NCBI GenBank assembly: GCA_033398695.1
Contig: CM065804.1
Coordinates: 34,983,501 to 35,047,500, forward strand
Origin: Orobanche coerulescens
Taxonomy: Eukaryota > Streptophyta > Magnoliopsida > Lamiales > Orobanchaceae
Length of the DNA: 64,000 nt
Direction: 5' to 3'
Within the stretch, counting starts at the first letter, position 1; each line of letters begins with the position of its first letter. A program made the position numbers and the translations under genes. A model generated the notes under the pieces. That model saw only the letters and a program-made list of their open reading frames with translations. It was not told where the DNA came from and made no database searches. Positions 41,676 through 53,502 of this stretch are shown piece after piece.

Positions 41676-43419
41676 AGATGGTTGAGAGATCACCCGCAAG
41701 AGCTGATCATTGGAAACATAGATGCTGGTGTTTCTACTCGTAGGAGAATACAGAGTACACAAGGAAATGTACTTTGTGCACAAAAAGAACTAGATATTGA
41801 GATATCACAATTCCCTGAATGGAAATCTCAATCTGAGCTTAGAAGACTCAACATGTGCACTATTGTTGTATTCTTAGCCCAGTCCGAACCTGTTTCGACC
41901 ATAGCCGCTCTTAATAATTCTCACTGGATAACATCTATGGAAGAAGAGCTTAACGGTTTCGAAAGAAACAATGTATGGTATCTTGTACCCAGACCTACAC
42001 ATCAATCGGTTATAGGAACCAAATGGATATTTCGAAACAAGAAGGATCGAAATGGACTTATTATAAGGAATAAATCCAGACTAGTCGCACAAGGCTATAG
42101 TCAGGAAGAAGGCATAGACTATGATGAAACCTTCGCCCCTGTAGCCAGACTAGAAGCCATTAGGCTATTCTTAGCCTTTGCCGCCCATAAAAGTTTTATT
42201 GTATACCAAATGGACGTCAAGAGTGCATTCCTGAATGGAGACCTTGCAGAAGAAGTTTATGTTGAACAACCACCAGGGTTTTTCCAACACAGACGGTATC
42301 GATCTAGTATACAGGCTAAGGAAAGCACTGTATGGACTTAAAGAATCCCCTAGATCCTGGTATGAGACCCTGTCCCAATATCTAACCGACAATGGATTTG
42401 AGAAAGGTGCTGTGGACAAGACACTGTTCAAAATACAGGAAGGTGATGACCTTCTGATGGTGCAAATCTATGTAGATGATATAATTTTTGGTTCAACTAA
42501 CCTTGCTTTGTGTCAAAGGTTCTCTCATCTCATGCAAAGTAAATTTGAAATGATTATGATGGAAGAACTTAGTTATTTCCTAGGTTTGCAGGTAAAGCAG
42601 TTGCCTACAGGTATTTTCATCAATCAGGAAAAATACAGCAAGGAGCTTCTCAACAAATTTGGAATGAACACTTCCAAATCTTCGTCAACCCCCATGAGCA
42701 CTTCCGTGCAGATTAGTGCTGATGAAGCCGGAAAGCCGGTTGACCAATCACTCTACAGGAAGCTTATTGGATCGCTCCTGTACCTAATGGCTAGCATGCC
42801 CGATATCCAGTTTGCTGTTGGAGTGTGTGCGAGATATCAAGTAGCACCTAAGGAATCACACTTCAATACAGCTAAACGAATCCTAAAATACATTAAAGGA
42901 ACAGTCGATGTAGGACTGTGGTATCCTAAAGAAGGCGGATTCGATTTAGTTGGATACAACGACTCGGATCTCGGAGGCTGCAAGCTAGATAGGAAGAGTA
43001 CAAGTGGAACTTGTCACTTTCTTGGAGCTAGACTCGTTTCTTGGTTCAGTAAGAAGCAATTGGCTAACTCACTTTCCACGGCTGAATCAGAATACTATAC
43101 TGCTGGTAGTTGCTGTATGCAGATCCTTTGGATGCAGCAACAGTTGTCAGATTATGGAATTGAAGCCAGAGAGATGCCAATCATGTGTGATAGCATGAGT
43201 GCAATTGCAATCACGTATAATCCTGTCCTGCACTCACGCACTAAGCATATCAACATGAAGCATCATTTTATAAGGAATCATGTCAAGAACAAGGATGTTC
43301 GGCTCGAAAAGGTTCATACAGACATTCAGTTGGCCGACATCTTCACTAAGCCTCTCGACACAGCAAGATTCAACATGCTTAGACAAGAATTGGGAATGCT
43401 ACAGCCCGACTCCCTGTAA
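41676..43419 (+). pseudogene. pol: D reverse transcriptase-RNase H
   Basis: The frame continues after a TGA at 41673-41675. The RT opens with [25 protein letters not shown] and [32 protein letters not shown] frameshift near 42290 leads to the open frame 42235-43419 with [16 protein letters not shown], the catalytic YVDDIIFGS (about 42469), and RNase H (NDSDLGGCKLDRKSTSGTCHFLG, STAESEYYTAGSC, MCDSMSAIAI, DIFTKPLD). RNase H is uninterrupted. The polyprotein ends at TAA 43417-43419. Confidence 0.88.
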
Positions 43420-43442
43420 GTAATTTACTGTTTTTACTCAAC

Positions 43443-43675
43443 AATTGAGGGGGAATGCTGTAAGACCCAAGAATACAGTATCCACCGTTAATTATATGTA
43501 CACTCAGAGCCTTCAATACAGCACTGTAGTGAACAAAGTGATATGAATCATCCTACAGCTGACGTGTGCAATAATTAAGGGGGAATACAGTATGACCCAT
43601 GAATACAGCATTAATCCAAAAGTTGTTGCATGGAATTTAAAACCTATATGTACCTTTTAAGGGGGAACGCTGTAT
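43443..43675 (+). other. Three repeated polypurine tracts in D
   Basis: AATTGAGGGGGAATGCTGTA (43443), AATTAAGGGGGAATACAGTA (43573) and TTTTAAGGGGGAACGCTGTA (43656) follow the pol stop. Each resembles the true PPT before the 3' LTR (AAAAAGGGGGAAAT, 47831). Multiplied PPTs between pol and the env-like ORF are described for Sireviruses. Confidence 0.85.
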
Positions 43676-44162
43676 CGTCGCGGATACAGCACATACTATA
43701 GGATTTTGATTTAGTATATATATTATATTATATAATTTCATTTTAAAATGATTTTTGTCCACGTGCCCTGTTTTATGTCAAACGTCATTTACATTAAATG
43801 TCTTACACGACATCTGGACAACTGAATCTCAAAAGTCGCGACGTTTTCAAATTGTTTAATGTTTTAAAACCGCTGTTTCAGGCATTTAGGGTATCAACAA
43901 ATGTTAGAAGTGGGACACGCTCATATTTTTAACATTTTAATGGATACGTGTACCAGTTATACTCAGTCCATCTTGACCGTTGATTTCAAAAACCGGCTCC
44001 CATCCCTTAAATCTGACCATTCGTACTCTGGAAAACCCTACTTCGTCGCCCAATATAAAAGGACTGATACTGCCATTAGAGACTCTTTACGCTTTCTGCA
44101 TAATTTAAGAGTTCTCAAGCAAATATAGCCTACAAAGTTTTCTGCGTTTTACTGCAAATTTC
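43676..44162 (+). other. Spacer between D pol and env-like ORF
   Basis: About 490 bp with no supported gene. It holds an AT-rich stretch (43705-43760) and a possible TATA-like CAATATAAAAGG near 44051, 110-140 bp before the env-like ATG, which could be an internal promoter or leader of a separate transcript. That is inference only. Confidence 0.4.
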
Positions 44163-47100
44163 GTGTATTCTCTTTCACATTTTCTTGCAATGGCGGGTCA
44201 GACTTCTTCTCCTGCACTCAAGAAAACCGCAAACTTCATCGACGGCCGGATCTTTTCTAGATCTGTCATCATTGAAAGTATTCTCTCTGAAACTAATCAT
44301 GTTGAACCCATGGAGTACATCAGCACCCGACTTCGTCAACAAGGCCTCTACCGCCTTGGAAGTCACGCTGCTGAGAAGTACAACGTTCACCTGGTTGAGG
44401 ACTTCTACCTCAACGCCGCCGTTCGATTTCTGCCGCTGGCCCAGGGAGGCCATGTCGCTGATATCACTGCTACCATTCAAGGAGTGGAGATCTATATCGA
44501 TCGAGACCTCCTTCAGAACATTTACAGGCTACCTGCTGACGGCCTTACCATGGAGGAACTTGAATCCTTCGGGTCTCAAGACCTGATAACGAAGTATTAT
44601 GGGTTGTTCACCGGCTCAACTGTTGTTGACGTGGTTCACACCACTTGTCACAAGAATAACTTTTGTTTACCATATGTGTATTTGCATGATTTTTGTTGCA
44701 GGATAATTGAGAACAGAACTGGTGCATTCGAAATGTGTACCAATCTGAGATTTAGGATGATGGTTGCTATCTTGACCTGTGAAAAGGTCAATTGGTGCCA
44801 GATTTTATTGAAGCGCTTGCAGGAGGAAATATCGAAGCCTGCCAACCAGAACAAGTCGTTTGGTTTAATTTTAAACCATATTTTGACGAAATGCGGACTT
44901 TCACAATCCGCAGATGCGAAGAAAATCAACTCCCGGATATACTTAGGAGGCGTCAAGCCTACAGCGTATAACCAGAGTATTATGGTCTGCAACCACCCTA
45001 AAACCAAAAGCATGCCAGTTTCTGAAAACCCAAGGGATATGTCTTTGAATTCCCCGGAAGTGGAATCTTCAAGGAAGAGCAAAAGATCTCACAGCAAGAC
45101 AACCATTGCTGGTGAGAAGCCGAAAAGGAAGCTGGGGAGGATTTCTAAAGCTAAAACCACCAAAACCTCCGAGGATGTTTCCACCGTGGCGCAACCCACT
45201 AAAGAACTACCCCAGGGCCCAACCCCTGCGGAAGAGGTGCCCGCTACTATTTCGACAATAGATCCTGAGCCTTTGGTGGCTAAGACGGATGATCGGACAT
45301 CTACCAATCTAGAAGACTTTAGCGAGTCGGCTGCCCCATTGGAGCCAACAGCTACTTCTCCAATGCAGGATTCCACACCCGTACAGGATCAATCTTCCTT
45401 CGGGGCACCATCCCCTGTAAGGAATCCCACTTCCCTATAGGATCCCATACCTGTAGAGGAATCCCTCGCTACAGCGGATTCAGACATTGTACGCAGTCCC
45501 TCCCCTGACACAATTATCAACAAAACCCTTCTCTCTGTTCAGATTGACCATGCTTACGAACGATTCCTTAAATGGAAAAGCTACAGGCTAGCTCCGTATG
45601 ACACATTATACAACTGGAGCGAATGGAGCCAAGAAGAGAGATTTGTATCAGAAGTGATGGACTCGACGGAAATTGAGGCCCTGATCCGATGGGACAATCC
45701 CTTCTGCAAAGAACTGATTAAAAGCCATCTATTGCAAAAATCTAACGCCAGGAGAAAAGGAAAATATAAGTCGGAGGACTCTCCCCAAAATCTAAAAGAT
45801 GACGATGACTCAGACGACGATGACGACGCTTTACAAGCTGGTCTGAGAATGAGTCGTGAAGAGGCTCAAGACAGAGATGCCTCTCAACACAATGATAACA
45901 AAAGGCCATCAAACCAGAGTAAGCCCCCTTCGCCATAGCAAGAGATAATTCCTGACGACGAGGAATCAGCCCCTCAAGTCAAGGAAGAAGCAACTGTTTT
46001 GGAACAGGCACCCGAGCCTGTTGCCACAGAAGATGAAGATGTGTCCCGCGCCATCCAGCAAGAGGATTCAGTCCCTCTGCCGGAACAGGCGGATGCTGAG
46101 AGACAACGGGAGGATTCAGTCCCTCCTGTATCCATGTCTACAGACGCACCTTTGCAACCTGAGGATACAGCACCTATTGCCGCCGAACCCGCACCAGCTG
46201 ATCCCGCCCCATCAATCGTGGAATCCGAGAATGGTATTGTACCTGAGGATATCCAACTTATTTCATGACCTACCGTGAATCTAAGGAGGTTGAATAGAGC
46301 TGAAGATTTTGATCAGCCAGATTCTCCGATTACTGCTGCTAGAAAAGAGCGATTGCGTGCTTCTAGTCTTCAAACTATCTTCATCCAGGATGCAGTGAAT
46401 GCCCTGTCTTCAGTTGAAAAAGCTTTGAATTGGATGCATACTTCTGACGTCGAAGATATGACTACCTTACAGCAGGAAGTTTCTCGAGTAGTCGAGGCCT
46501 TCGCTGTATTGCCGAAAGTCTTCAAGCAAGCTTTGAAGATTATGCAAGACAAACAAGAACAACTACTGAGAGAAGAGGCAACCAAAACGCGCATATCAGA
46601 GTCCAAGACCGCAGTAGCTATGATCGAAAACAGTTCTCAATTGCGAGCCCACGACAAAAGTATCAAGGATATGTCGGAGGTTCTCTCCACCCTTGTGGAA
46701 AGAATAACCAACATTGAGATGAAACAGGATGCCACACTGGAGATCCTAGGACGTCTTGATGACGCCAAAAAGGGGGAAGAAGCAGGAGAAGCTGCAAGGA
46801 GAATAAGGTTACAGCATGAAAGGGAATTTAATGCTGCTCAAGACATCATTACCGCTGAATTGAAAAAGCTATCCCCTCCCTCTCAAAGTTTTAAGATTTC
46901 AGGCTCCCAACCCCAATTCAACGGCCCCAATGTCCCCTGGCAAACCCTAATTCAAAGACCTTCTGAGATCCGTCTACCAACCAACCGCCATCCAACTGCC
47001 GATGAGGTGAAGCAATGGAGGAAGAATGAACTGATGAGATACTTCGTTAAACTCGTCAGGGAATCCGCCATCTTCAAAAGCTATAAGACATTAGCGGATG

Positions 47101-47345
47101 CTGCAGACAAATTCTCGAAGATGCTAGAAGATGGAAAGCTACCTCTCCAGCTAGATATGAAATCCAAGCATACAATAGGAGATCGGATCACCCACCCAAA
47201 AGACTGGATTCTTGCTTTTGATAGATCATACGAAGGTAGAGCTATCTATCAAGATCGAGGCAATGATTCCCTACAGCACTGGTGGGGTGGAACCGAGAAT
47301 GATCCAGAAAAGAGGCCATGGAGACATGCGGACTATAGGAGCTGA
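44163..47345 (+). pseudogene. D envelope-like ORF with three stops
   Basis: One unshifted frame of 1061 codons; the likely start is the ATG at 44190 (MAGQTSSPALKKTANFIDGR), with 44163 an upstream alternative. The N-terminal third has the globular part found in plant Sirevirus env-like proteins (VEDFYLNAAVRFLP, GVEIYIDRDLLQNIYRLP). A Lys/Arg-rich stretch (about 45060-45160), an acidic Pro-rich middle and a helical C-terminal third with coiled-coil character (46380-46860) follow. Stops lie at 45438-45440 (TAG), 45936-45938 (TAG) and 46266-46268 (TGA), each one C-to-T change from a sense codon. I see no convincing signal peptide or membrane segment. Its function is unknown. Confidence 0.82.
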
Positions 47346-47844
47346 AATCCTCATAATATTTGTTTAGTTATTTGTAATTTTTCTTTCGAAACAGCAAACC
47401 ATGTACTCTATCTTTGAATATCAATAAAAATGTTTGCTTGTCTTGAAAGATTACAACTCGTAATCTACTGTGTCGATGTATGATTACATTACTTAAAATT
47501 GTTTGATAACTATCACAAGTAGAGAAGCTTGTTTGATAATTAAGTTGTACGAACTTGTCTACAAACAGTTCATAGATTCAGTTATATGCAACTTAGAATA
47601 CATTGTAAGATTGTGCCTGCGCGCCAATCATAAGCTTAAGTTGTAAAAAGTCTTAGCTGTATCGAACTTGCCTGCGAGCAGTTCATAAATTAGACTAAGT
47701 TACTGAAAGTCAGACCATTTGACAGAAGACCGAGAAATCTGCCGGAAGCCATCAAAGAAGATTATTTCATGAAGAAGGTTTTGGCATCATCAAGAAAAAC
47801 TGGAAAGTTTTAGAGTCTTGGCAAATTGTCAAAAAGGGGGAAAT
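47346..47844 (+). other. D 3' untranslated region and polypurine tract
   Basis: It starts with AATATTTGTTTAG and has AATAAAAATG (a possible polyadenylation signal) near 47422. AAAAAGGGGGAAAT (47831-47844) abuts the 3' LTR. Confidence 0.75.
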
Positions 47845-48950
47845 TGTTGGGAAAACATAAACCCTGTATCGAAACAGCTGGGATAACCAATCCCTGTATT
47901 GAATAGTGTTGATAAGAGGTTTTGACATATATGCCAATCCCCAATACAGTAAGGAATCTGTATCGGAAAGTTGAAGTGTCAACCTATATCGAAAGCCTGT
48001 CTCGAATCCAGCATATAGTGGAACCTTTCAGTACAGCGAAGAAGTTTTATTAAAGACCGAGTATGGAAGCTGTCTCGAATCACCAATACAGTGATCTTCC
48101 ATACAGCTCTCAACAGGACAAAGAAGGAATCTTCAGAAGTCAAGTCCTGTTGATAAAGAAGTATTTAAATACTCAAGGATAAAGTACTTAAATACTGTCA
48201 GTCAACAGATCTTCAAATCCCGCTAAATCTGGATCGTGCTTTTCATCCCGTTGGAATGGAATCTTGCTCAACGGATTTATCTCAACGGATATATTTTCCA
48301 TAAGACTATGTATATCTCATCAAGGCGTTGAAGATCAGTTACCCAAGTAACCAAGTAACAAAGCTATTAATATATTCATCAGAGCAAAACATATCTCCAG
48401 CTTACTGCTATTCAAATCAAAGAGATATACAGTGCTCAACATCTTGAACAACACATCATTAGCTAGAAGCTCAGAAAGTCAAAGTTGTTGTTCATACCCT
48501 GTTCTATCTTTGAACAAACCCAGATCAGCCCTGTGTGGACTGAGGAAGACGAAGCTTCAGAACTCTGTGTGAAGAAGCAAGTCAAGCTTTAGCTCAAACC
48601 TATCTGTGTGAACGGTTGAAGCTAAGATCTTTATATCAATCTGTGTGAACGATATATTGATTGCATACTGTTATAATTACGTAGTTATAATAAAACTTTT
48701 TACTCCTGTGTGGAGGACCAGTGGACGTAGAGGGGTTTACCTCGAACCACTTTAAATACTGTGTTATTTACCTTCAGTTTTTACTGTTTTAATTACTGTG
48801 ATTAATTAAGTACACACTGCACATCTAGTTGTTGTATCCAGAGCAACCTGCTGTATTTAAGACTTCCGCTACGGACTCAGATTTAAAATCAATACAGCTT
48901 GTTGTTTAAACTACTTCCCAAGCTGTATCCAGTATACTTAGTGGCCAACA
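47845..48950 (+). repeat. D 3' LTR (1106 bp)
   Basis: TGTTGGGAAAACAT to TTAGTGGCCAACA, matching 35540-36660 closely. GATTT (48951-48955) follows and resumes B gag on the minus strand. Confidence 0.92.
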
Positions 48951-49280
48951 GATTTGGCACTGGTTGGGGCCTCTTGAATGTTCCCCGGTTGCTATCAGTT
49001 TGGTTCTGGTTCCTGAATTTCTTGTTGTTGGACTGCGGTTGATTCTTGGAAATTTCTTTCACGGTCAGTTCGTACTCCAGAGATTTCTCGATGAACTCCG
49101 GTAGGGTCGCACAGTGATGGTTCAATAGCTTCTCATTTTGGGGTTTAAGCCTTTTGAGAAAGTATTTGATCTTATCGGCAAAAGGAAGAAGTGCCTGGAA
49201 TTTCTCGGCAATAGATAGTACGTCATCATCTTCGGACGGGTCTGGATTCAGCAATTCTGATAGTTTGGCCTCGCGGAGAG
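48951..49280 (-). pseudogene. gag: B gag middle part, cut at both ends
   Basis: It reads LREAKLSELLNPDPSEDDDVLSIAEKFQALLPFADKIKYFLKRL, LNHHCATLPEFIEKSLEYELTVKEI and RGTFKRPQPVPN, parallel to A1 gag (15400-15620). It ends on the left at Sirevirus D, continuing in the inverted block at 34938, and on the right at the A2 LTR. The frame is open. Confidence 0.88.
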
Positions 49281-51129
49281 TGTAACACCCCAAACTAGGC
49301 GGATATTACAGTGATGTGGACCCCCGACTGGGACCCACCAGGCGAATGAAAATTAATGATTTAAATAATATAATAGCAGTACCGAACCACATTATATTTT
49401 CAAATACTCCGATGAGGAGCTTAAATACAATACACCAGGATGATCCGAATACTAGTATATTTTATATGAAGATAAAATACACCACTCTGAATGAATAAAT
49501 ATTCCAAACGAAATTCTGCAGCGGAAATACAAATGTAGAAAACAAGGATGACTGAAGAGACTGGGGTCCCCTACTAGTATCACTGGGACTCATCGCCGTC
49601 AACGTGCTCTCCCTGTGCTTTTGCCTTTCCATGACCTGAAAAACAATATCCCCCAACGGGGTCAGTTACACAGAACAACAATGCTCAGGAATTGAATAAA
49701 CACAATCCTGTTGAAAACATACGCAATCAAACATGCTATATGAATCAACTAATAGTACGGCTCAAAGGAATGGCGCCACACTACGTCCGGGATGGAAATG
49801 TGTCCGTGCACAAGCCACCAACGAGTATCGATCGAATACACATGTGGTCTTGTACCTAATCAGTCTCACGAAGCAATCGACTCGTGTGCACAGTCCAATG
49901 TGAGGCCAACAACCAACACACGACTTAAATGTGCCCGACGTGAAAATACTACACATACCAACCGGCACGCCAGTATGACCCGGAATGCCACGATATAACA
50001 AAAGTGACATCGAAAATCAATAATGACTCACCAAGATGAAATGATAGTGAAATGAATGACAGCTCAATGAAATGATTGGAAACCGTCGTTCCTCGTGAAT
50101 GAGGTGATTAAGTGACAATTACAAGTTTTCAATACGGTTAGTACTTTATGAATGAATTATGATTATGAATGAACAACAACGAAAGGAGTGAATATCCTTT
50201 TAACTGAGTAAGAATTAACTTACACAACACCGATGAAGAATGTCTGTCCACGAACAACGTCCTAAATGAAATGTCAGTCGCTCAAACAACCTTGAATAAC
50301 ACAATTACCAATAATTCGTTCAATACACGTATCAAACACGATTATCACCAACGCAAACGTCGGTACAGCAATATCCAAACTCATAGATGCACTCTAACAA
50401 ATACATTGTAAATATCCTTCCCGTTGGTTACAACCAAACCCAAATTATCGAAACCAACTTTCAAATGATTGATTCAAACCAGCAAAAGAATATCAATGAC
50501 ATCAATAATCCAATAGGAATCCACAATTCAAGATTACAACAACATCAATCGGAAAATCCCCGAATTAACCGAAGTCAACCCCAAGGGTTCTTGAAATAAT
50601 TCCCAAAATAGCCATTAAATCAGTAGGAATACATTCATCCAAGGTAGATAATCCATATCTAACATATTCCAACAACAATCCAAGCTTACACGAAGAAATC
50701 GGAAGGAAAAAATCCAAAAATCCGAAATTCTAGATCCAAGAGATTAATACCTTTGATTAGATGTATTGGAGATGATGAAGTGATGATTAATCCAACTCAA
50801 AGACTTGGAGATAATGATTGATGATTACACCTCGAAGAATACTCTCTAAATCGCTCCAAATCGCCCGGAACCGATGAGAGAATGAGGAGAAATGACAAAT
50901 GCCGAAATCTGGGCTACACTGTCCAATTTATAATAATCCCAGTTTAGCGTGCGCTAGCATCAGTTCTTAGCGTGCGCTAACGGGTGTTTTGGGTAGTCCA
51001 GTACCCACTGTCCGAAAACGGTAGCGTGCGCTACGTACCTTTTTGTAGCATGCGCTACGTCTGTACACTTAACATGCGCTAACCCTGAAATGTTAGCGTG
51101 TGCTAACGAATTATCTGATGCCCAGTACT
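49281..51129 (-). repeat. A2 3' LTR, left part
   Basis: It starts TGTAACACCCC and follows A1's LTR to CCCAGTACT, where element F is inserted. It carries a TATA box (about 50925-50932, minus strand) and the first six copies of the palindrome array from 50945. Bases 51125-51129 (GTACT) are the F TSD. Confidence 0.92.
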
Positions 51130-53465
51130 TGTAACACCCCCAAGTTATTCAGGGTATATTACAGCGCCGTGAGCCCTGCCGTGGGACCCACAAGGCTAAA
51201 CATACGCGGAACTATAAACTTGACCGAGAAGGTCTACATACAATGGAAAGAAAGACGATACAAATGGTATTCAAAACCATAACCAATGAAACCATATACA
51301 TCACTGCACAAATCAATACCTCGGCAACACAGGCCGGAACATCAAGGAAACTGAAATACAATACTCGAGTATTTAAAAATCCATTCCAGTACAACAACAC
51401 TGAATGGAGGAATCCAAGAAAAATAACCGGAGACAAGACACAGTATCACACTTGCCCATCATCTTCATGCCGACCGGCACTTTGTCCGCTCTCCTGGAAC
51501 CTGAAATACATGAAACGTATTTCCCCCATAAAGGGGTTAGCCGTCGAATAGCTAGTGCAAGTATATCAATATGAAACACAATACTCTTCGACAATAAAGT
51601 AAATGTAACCGTCAATTCATCAATTTAAGACTAGTATTCCGGAATAACTAAAATCTCATAGTGTCACAACAAGACGTATGTGAATGCCGTAGAAACGGTT
51701 CGTTCATATCATACGCCGTTACATGTAGGAATGCCGTCAAAACGGTTCGTTCATTACATGCCAACAATACATATATGAATGCCGTCAAAACGGTTCGTTC
51801 ATGATATGCCATCAATATATCTATAAATGCCGTAAAAACGGTTCGTTCATGATATGCCATCAATATTTCTTACTTTCAAAGTCGAGAACGTACAATCATA
51901 AATGTATACTTGCCTGAATAGTCGACGACGCAACGAACGGAATATAAAGTCACCGACGAATGCTAGGAACCATCGAAACCGAACCTAACGATTCGAAGAA
52001 TACAATCACAACCGATTCTAAACGAATACGGAATTGGAATACACCCGGAAACCCGCCTACGATTCATGTATATTCGTATAAAAACGACAACGAGGGCGGA
52101 CCACAACCAAACCCTCTCGATTCCGTAAAAACCACGAAATATACCATGAATCCGTAGGGAAACTAAGAATACCAACAAGATTAATCATATTCATCATAAA
52201 TTAATCAACAAAACGGAATGAATCGGACAAAAACGCGAAAACCCCCAAATCTCCCCAAAAGTAGGGTTCTAAAGATCTAACCTTGATTCGCTGGATCGAA
52301 GGATGTTATAGGATGATCGATCAATGATATGAACTCAGGAACTTCATGGATTTGTTGTTTAACAACATGGCTTCATCTTCTCCGAAGCTCCAGCCGCGGA
52401 CCGAAGAGAAAGGAAATGAAAAATGAGTGAGAAAGTGGCGATTCATCATTTATATCTGGCCGGAACTAGCGTCGCTAGCCTTCCGGACTAGCGTGCGCTA
52501 TCGGCCAAGATCGGCCCGGCACCTCGTCCGTGGCCCGCACGACCCGGCACCACCGACCAATACCGCGACCATGACACCGCCCGACCCGCTTAAGCGTGCG
52601 CTACGGCCGGCACTGCGCGCTGCCGACATCGGTGACCTGGACTAAACAGCTCGCCCAGGTAACGTACGCTAGTCAGCCGACAGCGTGCGCTACCCCTGCC
52701 GGTTAGCGTGCGCCACGACCGACAGTAGCGTGCGCTACCTGCCGATCCTACCCGAGTCCAGAACCTCAGAACCTCTCTGCCCAGACTCGATAGCGTACGC
52801 TGGGCTGCTCAACAGCGTGCGCTACACCTGCCGAGCTAGCGCGCGCAGCCTCCCGGCCGTAGCCTGCGCTACGCCGGTTCCTACCGTGCCTGCTCGGTCA
52901 GTGCCCGCCATCGTCCGGCCAGAACCCGCAACCGTCCGGTCAGTCCCGCAACCGTCCGGCCAGTGCCCGACCACCAGGGCTCGACGACTCAATTTCCGAA
53001 AACGTACGGAACAAACACGATGAAAAGTTCGCGGACAACATCAACGACCCGAAATGAAAGCGTAATGTAATAATTAATCATACGCGACCGAGAAAAGAGT
53101 CGAGACAACGAATACAGATACGAATACCCATAACTTTGGGTAAATTACAAAATGGCCCAAAATGCCCGAAAATCACGATACGTGATCGAATAACCAAACC
53201 GAAGTTCACAACACTTCTAACAAAGTTAAACGGACTTACGGGAAACTCGAAACAGCAGTTTAGAACGAGATTCGCAAGAATCGAACTCAAGTGCGGAAAA
53301 GTCATTTGAAAAGCACGGAACTCAACATAACGACACCAAACGAACTCGGATGTCAAAAGTGTAGAATTAATCATTCTCGGGGTGACGAAAAGGTCCCAAG
53401 CGAGTTGTCAAAGCACTTCCGCCAAAAATAGAAAGTTACTGGAAATCAAAATTACGGGTATTACA
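51130..53465 (-). repeat. F 3' LTR (2336 bp)
   Basis: TGTAACACCCCCAAG to ACGGGTATTACA. It includes four 48-bp tandem copies (51682-51872) and the palindrome array (about 52467-52872, several degenerate copies). A TATA-like box lies near 52448-52455. Confidence 0.92.
51682..51872. repeat. Four 48-bp tandem repeats in F LTR
   Basis: Copies start at 51682, 51729, 51777 and 51825. Each holds AATGCCGT-NAAAACGGTTCGTTCA, with an inner CCGT...ACGG inverted repeat. The same array is in the other F LTR from 58273. It lies in the part of the LTR that corresponds to the 76-bp pair of element C. Confidence 0.88.
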
Positions 53466-53502
53466 TTCTACCCTCCTTAAAAGAAGTTTCGTCCCGAAAC
53501 TT
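53466..53502 (-). other. F polypurine tract and hairpin
   Basis: The minus strand reads TTTTAAGGAGGGTAGAA beside the LTR. AAGTTTCG-TCC-CGAAACTT (53484-53502) is a perfect 8-bp stem like that of C. Confidence 0.78.

Larger units (their letters stand above)
35540..48950 (+). mobile_element. Sirevirus-type copia element D with env-like ORF
   Basis: Plus strand, 13.4 kb, LTRs of 1121 and 1106 bp with TGTTGGG...GGCCAACA ends and about 95% or higher similarity by eye. The order is gag, protease, integrase, RT-RNase H, a region with repeated polypurine tracts, and a long envelope-like ORF. Long LTRs, the extra ORF and multiplied PPTs are Sirevirus hallmarks. A solo LTR of the same family sits at 38727-39856. 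The flanking bases are GTGGT (left) and GATTT (right), not a matching pair, for the reason given under the inversion. Confidence 0.92.
19936..49280 (-). mobile_element. Gypsy element B, fragmented by nested insertions
   Basis: This is a minus-strand Tekay-like element, extending beyond 49280. Its own sequence is LTR 19936-22689, integrase to RNase H 22724-24794, RT to protease end 33284-34392, an inverted gag-protease piece 34938-35539, and gag N-terminal part 48951-49280. Between these lie element C, a Cassandra, Sirevirus D and, at the right, element A2. Continuity is shown by protein order and by the 5-bp TSD of C. Its upstream gag end and 5' LTR are outside the window. Confidence 0.85.

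Noticed and set aside
44163..47345. True viral envelope glycoprotein
   Set aside because: No clear signal peptide, membrane anchor or cleavage site is visible; it is called env-like only by position and by the Sirevirus precedent.
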